From Candidatus Sabulitectum silens (lineage in GTDB: Bacteria > Fermentibacterota > Fermentibacteria > Fermentibacterales > JCC-6), in contig MJAN01000001.1 in the NCBI GenBank assembly GCA_001875255.1, positions 434,001 to 498,000 of the forward strand: DNA of 64,000 bases, in the 5' to 3' direction. Positions within the stretch are counted from its first letter, which is position 1. Each line of letters begins with the position of its first letter. The position numbers were made by a program, and so were the translations under genes. The notes beneath the pieces are model-generated. The model was not told where the DNA came from and did no database searches. It saw only the letters and a program-made list of their open reading frames with translations. Shown here piece by piece: positions 32,009-40,595 of the stretch.

Positions 32009-34274
32009 GGGTCCTTTTCTTTCCAGGGATGAAAACAAGGGCTCCGCAGGCCGCAAGGGCCATAAGGCTGACCAGGGCGCCGGTCCTTATGTGGGCGGTC
32101 CCATAGCTGAACTCTACCACATGTTCCCCGGCGGGAACGGGAACCGCCCTCATCCAGCCGTTGGCCCTGTAGACCGTGGTTTCATCACCGTTGACGGTGG
32201 CGGACCACATGGGATACCATGTGTCAGCCAGAACGAGATAGCCGTCGGATGCGGTGTTCGTCTCTATTACTACCTGTTCTGGAAGGTCGATGGTGATCTC
32301 AGCTGAACCAAGAACGCCGTCGTGGAAGGAGGGGGCATTCTCGATAACGGACCTGATCCTGGGATTCCAGCCCCGCTCCACCGCCAGGAAGCCATCCTCA
32401 GCGCTGCCGCTGACAGAGGACCTGGGGATGAAAGCCCTTGGCATGGGCTCCATGGGCAGCTGCTCCGCATCCTCGGAGAGGACCGGCCACACTTCTTCCC
32501 AGGTCGCCACGCCCTGGTCCAATGCCAGAACCGTCATTCCCGTCTGGTAGAGTATCCATGGAGAACCGGTGCTGACAAGGTTCATCAGCCTGTCGGTTTC
32601 CATTGTCTTCGCCGCGTGATAACCTGTTACCGACTTGATCCCCAGGGGCATCAGGCTGTTCCCTCCGGGGAACACCCTGCCGTCTTCCGCCATTTCCTCA
32701 AGGACCGGCGCCCCGGGGAACATGGAGTCAATGGAACGGTTATGAAGGTACACCTGAAAACCCTGTTGAAGGGGACCAGCTCAAAGAGTGACAGAATGAC
32801 AACAACCCCGGCGAAGACCGCCGGGCCGCCCCTTTCCTTTCCCCTGAGGAAAAGGGCGATGGAAAGGATTCCCGCAGCGGCGAACACCCTGAGGAAATCG
32901 GTTTCCAGGAGTGAAGCCCGTTTTGCAGTCAGCAGGGCATAGGGCGAGGTGTCGGAAACTCCGTGTCCCGCCCACCATGACGACTGGAGGGCATTCGAAA
33001 CGGAACCGGCAAAGGGGACAAGGACCAGGAAAAGCAGTGAAACGCAGCCCAGGAAAATGGCGGTTTTCCCGGGAAGATCCCCTTTGTGCTTCGCCACGAA
33101 CAGCCCGTCGAAACCGGGACCCACCGCAAGTGCCAGGGCCGAAGTGGTTATAAAGGCAGCCATGTGGGGAGCCCTGAGCTTCCTGAACACCGGCAGAATG
33201 GTGTAAAGCAGATCGAACACAGGGGTATAGCCGCCCCAGGAAACCACGGCGCCTACTACGCAGAGGGAACCAAGGGCGTACTTCTGTCTGGTGCGGGTTC
33301 CGAACAATATCCCCAGAATTCCAAGGATAAAAAAGGCCACCCCGATGAACTCACTGGAAAGCCGAAGGCCCAGCCTTCCGAAATAGACAGGTATGCCGTT
33401 CACCGAGCTGTCGGTGAAGCCGTGGCGGAGGCCGAACATGCCCGGCATGAACATCGTGAGGGTTTCCTCCGGGGGCAGGGAATAACTGGCAGCGGTTTCC
33501 GGGGAAAGATCCTCGCCCCTCTGGGTGTACCTGGAAAAACATATCCCGGATAAAGCTGAACCGCCGCCAGGGCTCCGCCCAGGGCCAGAATTCCCAGAAG
33601 CCCTCCAATGTTCGCGGTGAGGCTCTTTACCGCGGGTTTTTCGTGAGGAACAAACACACAAGGAGGGCGCTTCCGCCTGTATAAAGCATCATCTGCGGAT
33701 GACTGGACAGACCCTGCATTCCAACGGCAAGGCCGCCCAGGCCCATATACTTCAGCTTTTTCGTTCCGGCGAACCGCACCACCGCCCAGAGAACAAGGGG
33801 GAACCATGCCCAGCATATCACCTTGCTGCCATGACCTGCGTAGAAAAGGGTATTGGCCCAGGCGCCGGCGGAATAGGCCACCGCTCCGGTCAGGGACCCC
33901 CACCTGCTGACCCCCGCCGATTTAAGCAGAAGCCAGGCGAAGAACCCGGCAAGGAGAAGGTGTACGGGGAAGAGGAACCTTATGGCCGCCTCGGGACCGA
34001 AAAGAAGCATTGGAAGGCCCCGGAGAGGATAGAAGACCGGTGCGCTGAAGGACTCATAGAAGGGGGTTCCGCAAAATATCCGGGGGTTCCACAGTGGAAG
34101 CTCAAAACTGGCAAGCCGTTCAGCGGTATATGAAAAGAAGGGATATCCCTGGGCGACGGTATCGCTCATCTCCCCGCCGGGAAGCCTTCCGGAAGAGAAA
34201 ACAGGCCAGTACATGAGCACGGTTAGAAGGATGAGCGTAAGCCAGAGAACGCTCTTTTCACCCTTTATTGACAT
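32001..34274 (-). CDS. YfhO-family membrane protein (GT-C-like glycosyltransferase), several frameshifts
   Basis: About 758 residues. The N-terminal half has TM1 then EMSDTVAQGYPFFSY, ELPLWNPRIFCGTPF, APVFYPLRGLP and SSHPQMMLYTGG, which is the characteristic YfhO start. About 12 TM helices follow (LGSLCVVGAVVSWGGYTPVF). The C-terminal extracytoplasmic region includes NTASDGYLVLADTWYPMW and VNGDETTVYRANGWMRAV, the typical YfhO tail, and one last TM. Frames break near 33,650, 33,520 and 32,760. ATG 34,274 is preceded by GGAGG. In Bacillus and Listeria relatives, YfhO transfers a sugar from a polyprenyl-phosphate donor to teichoic acids. A similar outer-face transferase role is inferred here. 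Confidence 0.82.
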
Positions 34275-35166
34275 ATGTCCTCCCTGAACGGAATATCTTT
34301 CCTGATGTTGCAAGGGCCAGAACTACCTCGGCAAGGGCCATGTAGATCCTCTGGCCTGCTATGGCCACAGCGGCTGGCGCTATGCTGTCCGGGGCGGCCA
34401 GGGCCGCCGCTGCTGCTTCTCTGACCCCTATTCCCCCGGGTACGAAGATAACAATATATCCAGCGAGCCATGAAAGTGGTGCCGCGGCAAGTGATCTGAA
34501 CACATCAAGTGGCGCTGTCCCGATGCCGCCCAGCAGCAGATAGAGCGCAGCGCCCCTGGCAAGCCACAGCGCCGTGAATAGCCCGGTTACCCGGAGTGCG
34601 GTACTTCCCGAGGGAAGGGTATCCTGGGGGATGCCCTTCCTGCGGCACACGAACTCCTGCACAGGATGAAGCATGGGCAGCAGAAGAAGCGAACCCCCGG
34701 CAAAGGCCGCTGCTGCCCTGGCGGTTCCCCCTGAAAGCATGTCCGGTGAGAAGAGGACCGCCATCAGTGATATGAAGCCGACCGAAGCCATGGAAAAGAA
34801 GAGTTCGTATACGGTGGTTGCCGCAGCCCTGCCTGCGGACATTCCCCTGGACTTGAGGAATCCGGCCCTGCCGGCAAAGAGCCATACCTTTCCGGGTATG
34901 TACCTTCCCAGCTGGCTGGAGTACCAGGCCGAACGGAGTTCCCCGGTGGATATATCCGTACCCATTGCCCTGCAGATAATTATCCAGCCCCATGGAGTGA
35001 TGACCAGGGAAATTGACAGCAGCAGGGCGGAGAGGATCAGTTTCAGAGGATCAGGGTTCCAGCTGAACCGGCGGATCTCCCTGAGCCAGTCAGCCCCGTT
35101 AATGTATATGGCGGCCAGGGCAGCCACCATGAGGATCACAAGGAGAGCTCGCATTGTGAGCCCCAT
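34258..35166 (-). CDS. LPG-synthase-TM/UPF0104 family membrane protein (second copy)
   Basis: About 302 residues, intact. Starts MGLTMRALLVILMVAAL; AAGGA lies seven bases before the ATG at 35,166. Family blocks: SSQLGRYIPGKVWLFAGRAGFLKSRG and WLAGYIVIFVPGGIGVREAA, about eight TM helices. It is a paralogue of the copy at 31-32 kb. The open frame appears fused to the upstream epimerase only because of a frameshift in that gene. It overlaps the YfhO gene by 17 bp. Confidence 0.82.
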   Translation of the reverse strand: MGLTMRALLVILMVAALAAIYINGADWLREIRRFSWNPDPLKLILSALLLSISLVITPWGWIIICRAMGTDISTGELRSAWYSSQLGRYIPGKVWLFAGRAGFLKSRGMSAGRAAATTVYELFFSMASVGFISLMAVLFSPDMLSGGTARAAAAFAGGSLLLLPMLHPVQEFVCRRKGIPQDTLPSGSTALRVTGLFTALWLARGAALYLLLGGIGTAPLDVFRSLAAAPLSWLAGYIVIFVPGGIGVREAAAAALAAPDSIAPAAVAIAGQRIYMALAEVVLALATSGKIFRSGRTYVNKG

Positions 35167-35170
35167 CCGT

Positions 35171-36054
35171 TTATCCTTCACAGCAGCCCCTTTCCCTGTA
35201 CCAGGCCAGGGCTTCAAGGGCAGTGTCCATGAAGGAGTGCTCCGGAAAAAGCCCGCCTTTGCAGCCTTTGAGGTGCTGACATACCGGTGGGTACTGAAAA
35301 GCCTGTAACGGCTCTCGGAAAGGGCACCCGGCCGCAGGGGGCCCAATTTAAGCAATGCCCTGAAAGCGATACGGGGTACCGGTACGAGGAGAACCCTTCT
35401 GCCCATGGCCCGGGCGATGGTTCTCACTGTGTCCGAAAGGGAAAGGACCTCCGGGCCGGCAATGTTGAAAATGCCGCCGCTGAGGGGACCTCCCGGCAGT
35501 GAGGCCTTCACCGCCGAGGCCACATCCCTTGCGTCGGTGGGTCTTGTGAGGATGTTTCCGGAGCCCACCAGGGGGAACCATCCCCTGTTCACCTGACAGA
35601 ACAGGGGGAACTTGTGCATGTCACCCCTGCCGAAGACGAAGTCCGGCCTTAGTACAGTGACGCCGTCGCTGTGCTTCAGGAGATACCTCTCCGCCCGGGC
35701 CTTGGTTTCCTCGTAGTCCCCTTCCGGGGCGTATTCATCGGTTTCCCTGCCCTCAGCGGAAAGGCCGCATACTCCCGGGGTGCTCAGGTGGATCAGGGGC
35801 AGGTTCCTTTCCCCGCAGCTCTTTGACAGTGTAACAGGCAGGGCGTAGTTGGCCTCCTGGAGTTCAGACCGGTGGGTATTCTTCCCACCCAGCTTACCGG
35901 CGCTGTTCACCACCACATCGATGTTTTCAGGAAGGGTTTCGAATGGTCCGTTCCGGGATAGGCCATGGGAAAGCACCGTGTGACCCGCGAGTGTAAGGGC
36001 CTCTGCGATGTGCAAACCTATGAAACCGGTGGCACCTGTGAGGAATACCCTCAT
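35171..36054 (-). CDS. NAD(P)-dependent epimerase/dehydratase (extended SDR), one frameshift
   Basis: Extended short-chain dehydrogenase of about 294 residues. Glycine-rich nucleotide motif FLTGATGFIGLHIAE, VVNSAGKLGG, IHLSTPGVCG, the catalytic pair in DYEETKARAE (YxxxK), VLRPDFVFGRGD and the lower conserved RPTDARDVASAV. The frame breaks near 35,240 in a T run. In the corrected frame the protein ends in FMDTALEALAWYRERGCCEG and a TAA at 35,171-35,173. It overlaps the GT4 gene by ATGA. The substrate is likely a nucleotide sugar or sugar-lipid; not determinable. Confidence 0.85.
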
Positions 36055-37112
36055 TCAGCGGCCTCCAGAAGCCGTGAGACATAGGTTTCCCAGGAGTAAC
36101 CCCTTGCCTTTTCCCGTATTCGTTCCCCGGTGTCTTCGCTGTTCACCAGGGTGGAGCATTCCAGTATTGCCCCTGCCAGGGATTCCGGGGTGATCTCCCC
36201 GGCAATGCAGCCGGTAACGCCCTGGTCCACCACCTCGGGAAGCCCCCCCGCCGGGGTTACCACCAGGGGTTTCCCGAATGCCATGGCTATCTGGGCAACA
36301 CCGCTCTGGGTGGCTGTTCTGTATGGAAGCACCACCACATCAGAAGCGTTGAACCAGGTACCAACTTCACCGTCTGGAATGAACCTGTTCTCCCAATGCA
36401 TCCTGTCGGAGGAATAGTGGGTGCCGGTGTAGTTTTCACCGGCGGCTATTATTCGGAAATTCTTCGGTAAGCCTTCACAGGCCTTTATCAGTATGTCCAG
36501 CCCCTTGTACTCCCGGACCAGACCAAAGAAAAGCAGTGCTGTATGGTGTTCCCGCAAGCCAAGTTCCGCCCTTGCCTCTGCCCTTGGGAGACCGGTTCCC
36601 CGGTACTGGTCATAGATGGGATGAAACAACCTTATGACATTATCGGAAATTCTTCGGGCTCTGTTTTCCGCACCGGCGGAATGCACTGCCAGGAGGTCCT
36701 GGCCGGCCAGGAAACCCCTGGAGAGGATGTCAGCCATGGGCGTGTTCTCGTGGGGAAGGATGTTGTGGCACACCGCGGCCCTCCTGATGCCCCGTGGTGT
36801 GCTTGCCCTGAGGCAGGGAGCGAAGAAGGGGTGCCACCATTGCGATATTATCAGGTCTGGCTCGAGCATGCGGATCTTTCCCCTGGCGGTGGCCCATTTA
36901 ACGGGGTTGTATCCATGAAGAAGCCCCTCCGGGGGAATGCTTCCCTCTTCCAGCTGACTCTTTCCGGGAAAAAGTGGTCCGGGATACAGTTTTGAGTAAT
37001 TTATTCCAATGGTGTCTGGATTCCGCCGGGTGAGTTCCTTCAGAAGCATGCCGCCGAACTGGGCGATACCCCCCCTGTATGGTGGAAGGGGGCTGAGAAG
37101 CAGGATCCTCAT
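36051..37112 (-). CDS. GT4-type glycosyltransferase
   Basis: An intact 353-residue GT-B retaining glycosyltransferase. The N-terminal domain starts LLLSPLPPYRGGIAQFG, with the Gly-rich acceptor loop. The C-terminal domain has LLFFGLVREYKGLDILIKA, then the donor site VVLPYRTATQSGVAQIAMAF with its conserved acidic position replaced by a Thr-Gln-Ser context, and GGLPEVVDQGVTG. Likely uses a nucleotide-sugar donor at the cytoplasmic face of the membrane. Linked by ATGA overlaps to the GT2 gene before it and the epimerase gene after it. Confidence 0.9.
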   Translation of the reverse strand: MRILLLSPLPPYRGGIAQFGGMLLKELTRRNPDTIGINYSKLYPGPLFPGKSQLEEGSIPPEGLLHGYNPVKWATARGKIRMLEPDLIISQWWHPFFAPCLRASTPRGIRRAAVCHNILPHENTPMADILSRGFLAGQDLLAVHSAGAENRARRISDNVIRLFHPIYDQYRGTGLPRAEARAELGLREHHTALLFFGLVREYKGLDILIKACEGLPKNFRIIAAGENYTGTHYSSDRMHWENRFIPDGEVGTWFNASDVVVLPYRTATQSGVAQIAMAFGKPLVVTPAGGLPEVVDQGVTGCIAGEITPESLAGAILECSTLVNSEDTGERIREKARGYSWETYVSRLLEAAE

Positions 37113-38040
37113 CCTGTTCTGCTGGTTATGGAGTAGGGTTTTCCTGAACTGAACCTCAGGATCATTTCACCCAGGAGCCCCATGGAAATGAACTGAAAAC
37201 CGGCAAGCATCAGGAACACCCCCATAAGAAGGAGGGGCCTTCGGCCGATGGGTTCCCCGCCGAACCACAGTATGGAAAGGTACACGTTGATCACGAAGCC
37301 CGTCAGGGTGAGAAATGTGCCTATCCCCCAAAAAAATGAAGGGGCCTGAATGAATATCTTCCAAGGAAGAGAACGGTGATGAGGTCGCTGTATCCTCGAA
37401 AGAACCTGGCCATGCCGTACTTGCTGCTACCGTGTTTCCTCGGTCTGTGATTTACCGGTTTCTCTCCCACGGTGAAACCCTTTCTGTGGGCCAGCACAGG
37501 CGTGTATCGGTGCATTTCGCCATAAAGGTCCAGTGATTTCGCCGCTGCCCTGGTATAGACCTTCAGGCCGCAGTTGAAATCGTGGAGATGTATTCCGGTG
37601 GTGATGCCAACCACACGGTTGAAAACCCTGGAGGGCAGCCTTTTGCCCGGAGGATCCCGGCGCACTTTCTTCCATCCGCTGATGAGACCGTAGCCCTCAG
37701 ACCGCATTAACCGGATCATGGCGGGGATCTCGGCTGGGTCGTCCTGCAGGTCTGCGTCGAGGGTTGCTATATAGTCCCCCTGTGCCTCGAGGAACCCGGC
37801 CGAAAGGGCTGCTGCCTTTCCGCAGTTGGCTCCGAAACGGAGGCCGGTGACGGGGTATCTTTCCGCAAGACCGGTTATGGCCTTCCATGTGCCGTCGGAG
37901 CTGCCGTCGTCGATAACAATGGCGTCCCAGTCATATTCGGCCAGGGCCTCCGCCGTTTCCGCAAGGAGTTCCGGCAGGCTATCAGCCTCGTTGAATGCCG
38001 GGATGACCAGTGTAACCCTTGGTTCAGCCTTCGTATTCAT
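37109..38040 (-). CDS. Polyprenyl-phosphate glycosyltransferase (GT2, DPM1/ArnC/CsbB-like), one frameshift
   Basis: GT-A enzyme that makes a polyprenyl-monophosphate sugar. Motifs: VTLVIPAFNEADSLPELL, VIDDGSSDGTW, the DXD-like TLDADLQDDPAEIP, and the family-specific RDPPGKRLPSRVFN, HDFNCGLKVYTR, and NHRPRKHGSSKYG. Two C-terminal TM helices follow after a break near 37,330 in a run of seven A residues. Total about 310 residues. This architecture matches CsbB, GtrB and ArnC. It overlaps lpxH by 17 bp. Confidence 0.9.
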
Positions 38041-38743
38041 TAAGTGAGATCTCCCCTCCCCGTATGGTCAAGTATGTGAAGTGGGAAATCCAGTCGCCAA
38101 GAGAGGCGTGTTCGATCCCGCCGAGGTCTGTCAGGGAAGGACAGTGGGTGTGCCCGGTTATCACCAGGTTCACACCGTTTTGCCTCTGCAGCTTCACCCA
38201 GCTGGACAGGTATTCCGGTACTGTGTCCACCTGGGTGCGGAGTATCCGCCTGCTGGTGTTGGAAATCTGGTTGCAAGCCAGGTGCCATGGTGGGGTGAAC
38301 AGTTGAGAAAAGGGTTTCATGAAGTTTGCCCTGAGAACCGGTCTTATCAGCCTGTAGCCGGTGTCCCCTCTGCCCAGGCCGTCGCCGTGGGCCATAAGAC
38401 AGCGATGCCCCTGGATGGTTTCGGTGTGAATGGTATCCCGGATGATCTTCATCCCGGAAGACTCCCTGAGGTGTTCTCCGCACCACCAGTCGTGGTTGCC
38501 TGGAATGAAGCGTGTTTTCCACCCCTTTTCCTCCAGATCCCTTAAAAGCCGAAGGGTGTCGGTATAGCCGGCGGGCATATGCCCCCGGTATTCGAACCAG
38601 TAGTCGAAGAGGTCGCCAAGTATCCAGAGACCGCCGGGGTCCTTCCCGGCCAGTTCAGCAAGAAAACCGTGTAGAGAAGCCCTTCCCGGGTGATCCTTCC
38701 AGGAGGGGTAGAGGTGGGCGTCGCTGATGAAATAATCGGTCAC
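38024..38743 (-). CDS. lpxH: UDP-2,3-diacylglucosamine hydrolase-like metallophosphoesterase
   Basis: Intact, 239 residues. Cleaves UDP-2,3-diacylglucosamine to lipid X in lipid A synthesis. All metal-binding blocks are present: YFISDAHL (DxH), LGDLFDYWFEYRG, IPGNHDWWCGE, LMAHGDGLGRGD and VITGHTHCP. The cap helices between them are of LpxH length. Direct evidence for a lipid-A-type outer membrane. It sits in the middle of the sigma-factor-headed operon, overlapping the Trx-fold lipoprotein gene by ATGA. Confidence 0.88.
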   Translation of the reverse strand: MTDYFISDAHLYPSWKDHPGRASLHGFLAELAGKDPGGLWILGDLFDYWFEYRGHMPAGYTDTLRLLRDLEEKGWKTRFIPGNHDWWCGEHLRESSGMKIIRDTIHTETIQGHRCLMAHGDGLGRGDTGYRLIRPVLRANFMKPFSQLFTPPWHLACNQISNTSRRILRTQVDTVPEYLSSWVKLQRQNGVNLVITGHTHCPSLTDLGGIEHASLGDWISHFTYLTIRGGEISLNEYEG

Positions 38744-39237
38744 CTGAGGCTCCTGACGACCCTTTCAGCACAACCGAAACCGGTTCCGGTCATGGTTTCG
38801 CCGTTGCTTCGCACCAGGACCGCTGCGGGGAGGAACTCGATGTTCATGAATCCCTTTAGAGAATCGTCTCCCAGAGCTACCGCCAGGGGTATTCCAAGGC
38901 GGTTCAGCTGGTTCTGGGATGCGTTCCTCACCGAAGGGGAGAACTGAACCGGCACCGGGGTGATACCCCTCTCTTCGAGATCTTCCAGAAAATACAGGTC
39001 TGCCTCGCCTTCGGGGTATTCACCCATGGGTATCCAGCAGTAAAGCAGTATGCTCTCATGCTCCCCTTCGGAAAGAACCCTGAAGCCCTGTTCATCCGGG
39101 ACTCGTATCGTTCCGGGAACGGAGAGGACCGGAGGCGCTTCGAAAACGGGAGCTTCCCCGGGTTCGCCTCCGCTTCCGCCGCAGGCTGAAATGCACAGGA
39201 CCGCCATCCCGGGGAGATATTTATATGCTCTTCGCAC
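38740..39237 (-). CDS. Thioredoxin-fold lipoprotein without CXXC
   Basis: Intact, 165 residues. The signal ends in a lipobox-like CISAC followed by Gly-Gly. The domain has the thioredoxin order: SILLYCWIPMGEYPEGEADL (where the active-site CXXC would be), FLEDLEERGITPVPVQFS, and the cis-Pro segment NIEFLPAAVLV. The CXXC pair is missing, with only one Cys in the region, so classic disulfide exchange is unlikely. It may bind or scaffold envelope proteins, or sense envelope state. Co-transcribed with sigma and anti-sigma genes. Confidence 0.6.
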   Translation of the reverse strand: MRRAYKYLPGMAVLCISACGGSGGEPGEAPVFEAPPVLSVPGTIRVPDEQGFRVLSEGEHESILLYCWIPMGEYPEGEADLYFLEDLEERGITPVPVQFSPSVRNASQNQLNRLGIPLAVALGDDSLKGFMNIEFLPAAVLVRSNGETMTGTGFGCAERVVRSLR

Positions 39238-39565
39238 CTTGGGGTACCTCGCTGAAAGTAATGGTCAGTGAATCCCCTTCGAAGGAGAATGAGGACGGGA
39301 ATGGTACGCCCGGGGGCAAACCAGGCCCCGGCGGAGTTGCCTCCGGGAGAGGATGAATGGTGGAAACCGTTCCGCAGGAATCGGTTTCTACCGTGAATGT
39401 AATGGGGAAAAAGGTCCATGAGCCGGAACCCAGTTCACCGGCAATTACCCATGAAAGAGCGGCAAGTTCATTTCCTGAGCGCACGGTGTTTGCCGGAGCA
39501 CGAAAAACGAACCCGGGAAGGAGAACGCAAACCGTCACGGCCAGGGCAAAATAAAAACTTTTCAG
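39221..39565 (-). CDS. Small secreted hypothetical protein
   Basis: About 114 residues. With a CTG start at 39,565 (AAAGG upstream) it has a full signal peptide, LKSFYFALAVTVCVLLPGFVF. A GTG at 39,538 would truncate this signal. The mature part contains a proline/glycine-rich stretch and a C-terminal LTITFSEVPQGAKSI. No family recognised. It begins two bases after the anti-sigma stop and overlaps the next gene by 17 bp. Confidence 0.5.
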   Translation of the reverse strand: MKSFYFALAVTVCVLLPGFVFRAPANTVRSGNELAALSWVIAGELGSGSWTFFPITFTVETDSCGTVSTIHPLPEATPPGPGLPPGVPFPSSFSFEGDSLTITFSEVPQGAKSI

Positions 39566-39567
39566 TA

Positions 39568-39795
39568 TCAGACCTTTTCCATCAAATCCGAGATCGATTC
39601 CCTGAGGGAAACGGGAGCGGGTATCCTCAGCATCTGAACCGCTTTTCCGTGCAGGGCCGTGTACCTCCCCAGAAAGGTGTCGCAGTTAGGGCAGACCCTC
39701 ACGTGATTTTCCACTCTGGTAACCCCCTCGGGATCCAGCTCTCCTGATATGTAATCATCATAGTGATCAAGAACGAACAAGCATTCAGGACCCAT
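39568..39795 (-). CDS. Zinc-binding anti-sigma factor
   Basis: A small soluble protein of 75 residues with the ZAS/zf-HC2 motif HVRVCPNC (HX3CX2C) after an acidic helix YDDYISGELDPEG. No TM helix is present, so it resembles short cytoplasmic redox or metal-sensing anti-sigma factors such as RsrA rather than membrane-anchored ones. The start ATG shares one base with the sigma-factor stop (TGATG). It would hold the adjacent ECF sigma factor inactive until released. Confidence 0.78.
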   Translation of the reverse strand: MGPECLFVLDHYDDYISGELDPEGVTRVENHVRVCPNCDTFLGRYTALHGKAVQMLRIPAPVSLRESISDLMEKV

Positions 39796-40349
39796 CAAAC
39801 CCCCATCCCTTCGGTATACCACTGGCTGAGCATGCTCTGCAGCGACGCCCTGGCCCTGTGAAGCCTGGACCGAACAGTGCCCACGGGTATTTCCAGAAGC
39901 TCGGCTGCTTCCGCATAAGAGAAACCCTCCACATCGCACAAAAGAACCACGCTTCTGAAGTCGTCACTCAAACTGTCCATTGCCCTCTCTATATCCTCCC
40001 GCATTATGTCCCTTAGAAAGATCTCAAAGGGTTGCGGCCATACGCTTCCTGAAAATCTCTGATCACCGGACTCTACATCTTCAACCCAGTCGCTGGGGAT
40101 CTCTCCGCTGCTCTTTGCACGCTTCAGGTTCAGGAAGATGTTCTTCATGATTGCAAACAACCATGCCCTTGCATTGGTTCCACTTCGGAACCTTTCCGCC
40201 GCGGCCAGGGACCTGACGCATGTCTCCTGGACGAGATCGGAGGCATCTTCCGGATTTCTGGACAGATGCAGGGCGTACCTGTACATGCTGTCCAGGTTGT
40301 TCATGATCTCTTTTTCGAAATCGATACGGTGCTGTGTTTTTTTCTGCAT
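39795..40349 (-). CDS. ECF-type RNA polymerase sigma factor
   Basis: Intact, 184 residues from ATG 40,349 (GGAGG four bases upstream; the longer frame to 40,523 lacks support). Region 2: MYRYALHLSRNPEDASDLVQET and NARAWLFAIMKNIFLN. Region 4: LSDDFRSVVLLCDVEGFSYAEAA followed by the helix-turn-helix GTVRSRLHRARASLQ. First gene of a 12-gene unit ending at 29,907, and divergent from nrdJ. It probably activates its own operon. I could not identify a clear autoregulatory ECF promoter. Confidence 0.9.
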   Translation of the reverse strand: MQKKTQHRIDFEKEIMNNLDSMYRYALHLSRNPEDASDLVQETCVRSLAAAERFRSGTNARAWLFAIMKNIFLNLKRAKSSGEIPSDWVEDVESGDQRFSGSVWPQPFEIFLRDIMREDIERAMDSLSDDFRSVVLLCDVEGFSYAEAAELLEIPVGTVRSRLHRARASLQSMLSQWYTEGMGV

Positions 40350-40595
40350 ACATCCTCCGGGGATAAACATTGCAAAACCCGGGACCATCGGCAAGTGGCG
40401 CCGGATCGGAGCCGTATGTAACAATGTGACAGAATGGGTGTTGCACAACCTGTAGTGTTTCGGGGTTGCCGCGGGCACAAAATATTGATAATTTCCGGCA
40501 GCATGAAAAGGAAGGGAATACACATTGAAGGATCACGGATTGTTTACTGAGTTTTCCAGGAGGTCGAAAAGAAGGAAGAGCGGGAACAGCCTCTT

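Noticed and set aside
34258..36054. Epimerase fused to a UPF0104 membrane protein in one 598-residue frame
   Set aside because: In the next frame the epimerase ends normally (FMDTALEALAWYRERGCCEG, TAA at 35,171). A missing base near 35,240 removes that stop. The membrane protein has its own AAGGA and ATG.
40350..40595. Cobalamin riboswitch or NrdR boxes upstream of the B12-dependent nrdJ
   Set aside because: No B12-box sequence is present. The ACAAAATATTGATAA stretch is only a partial NrdR-box match and occurs once.
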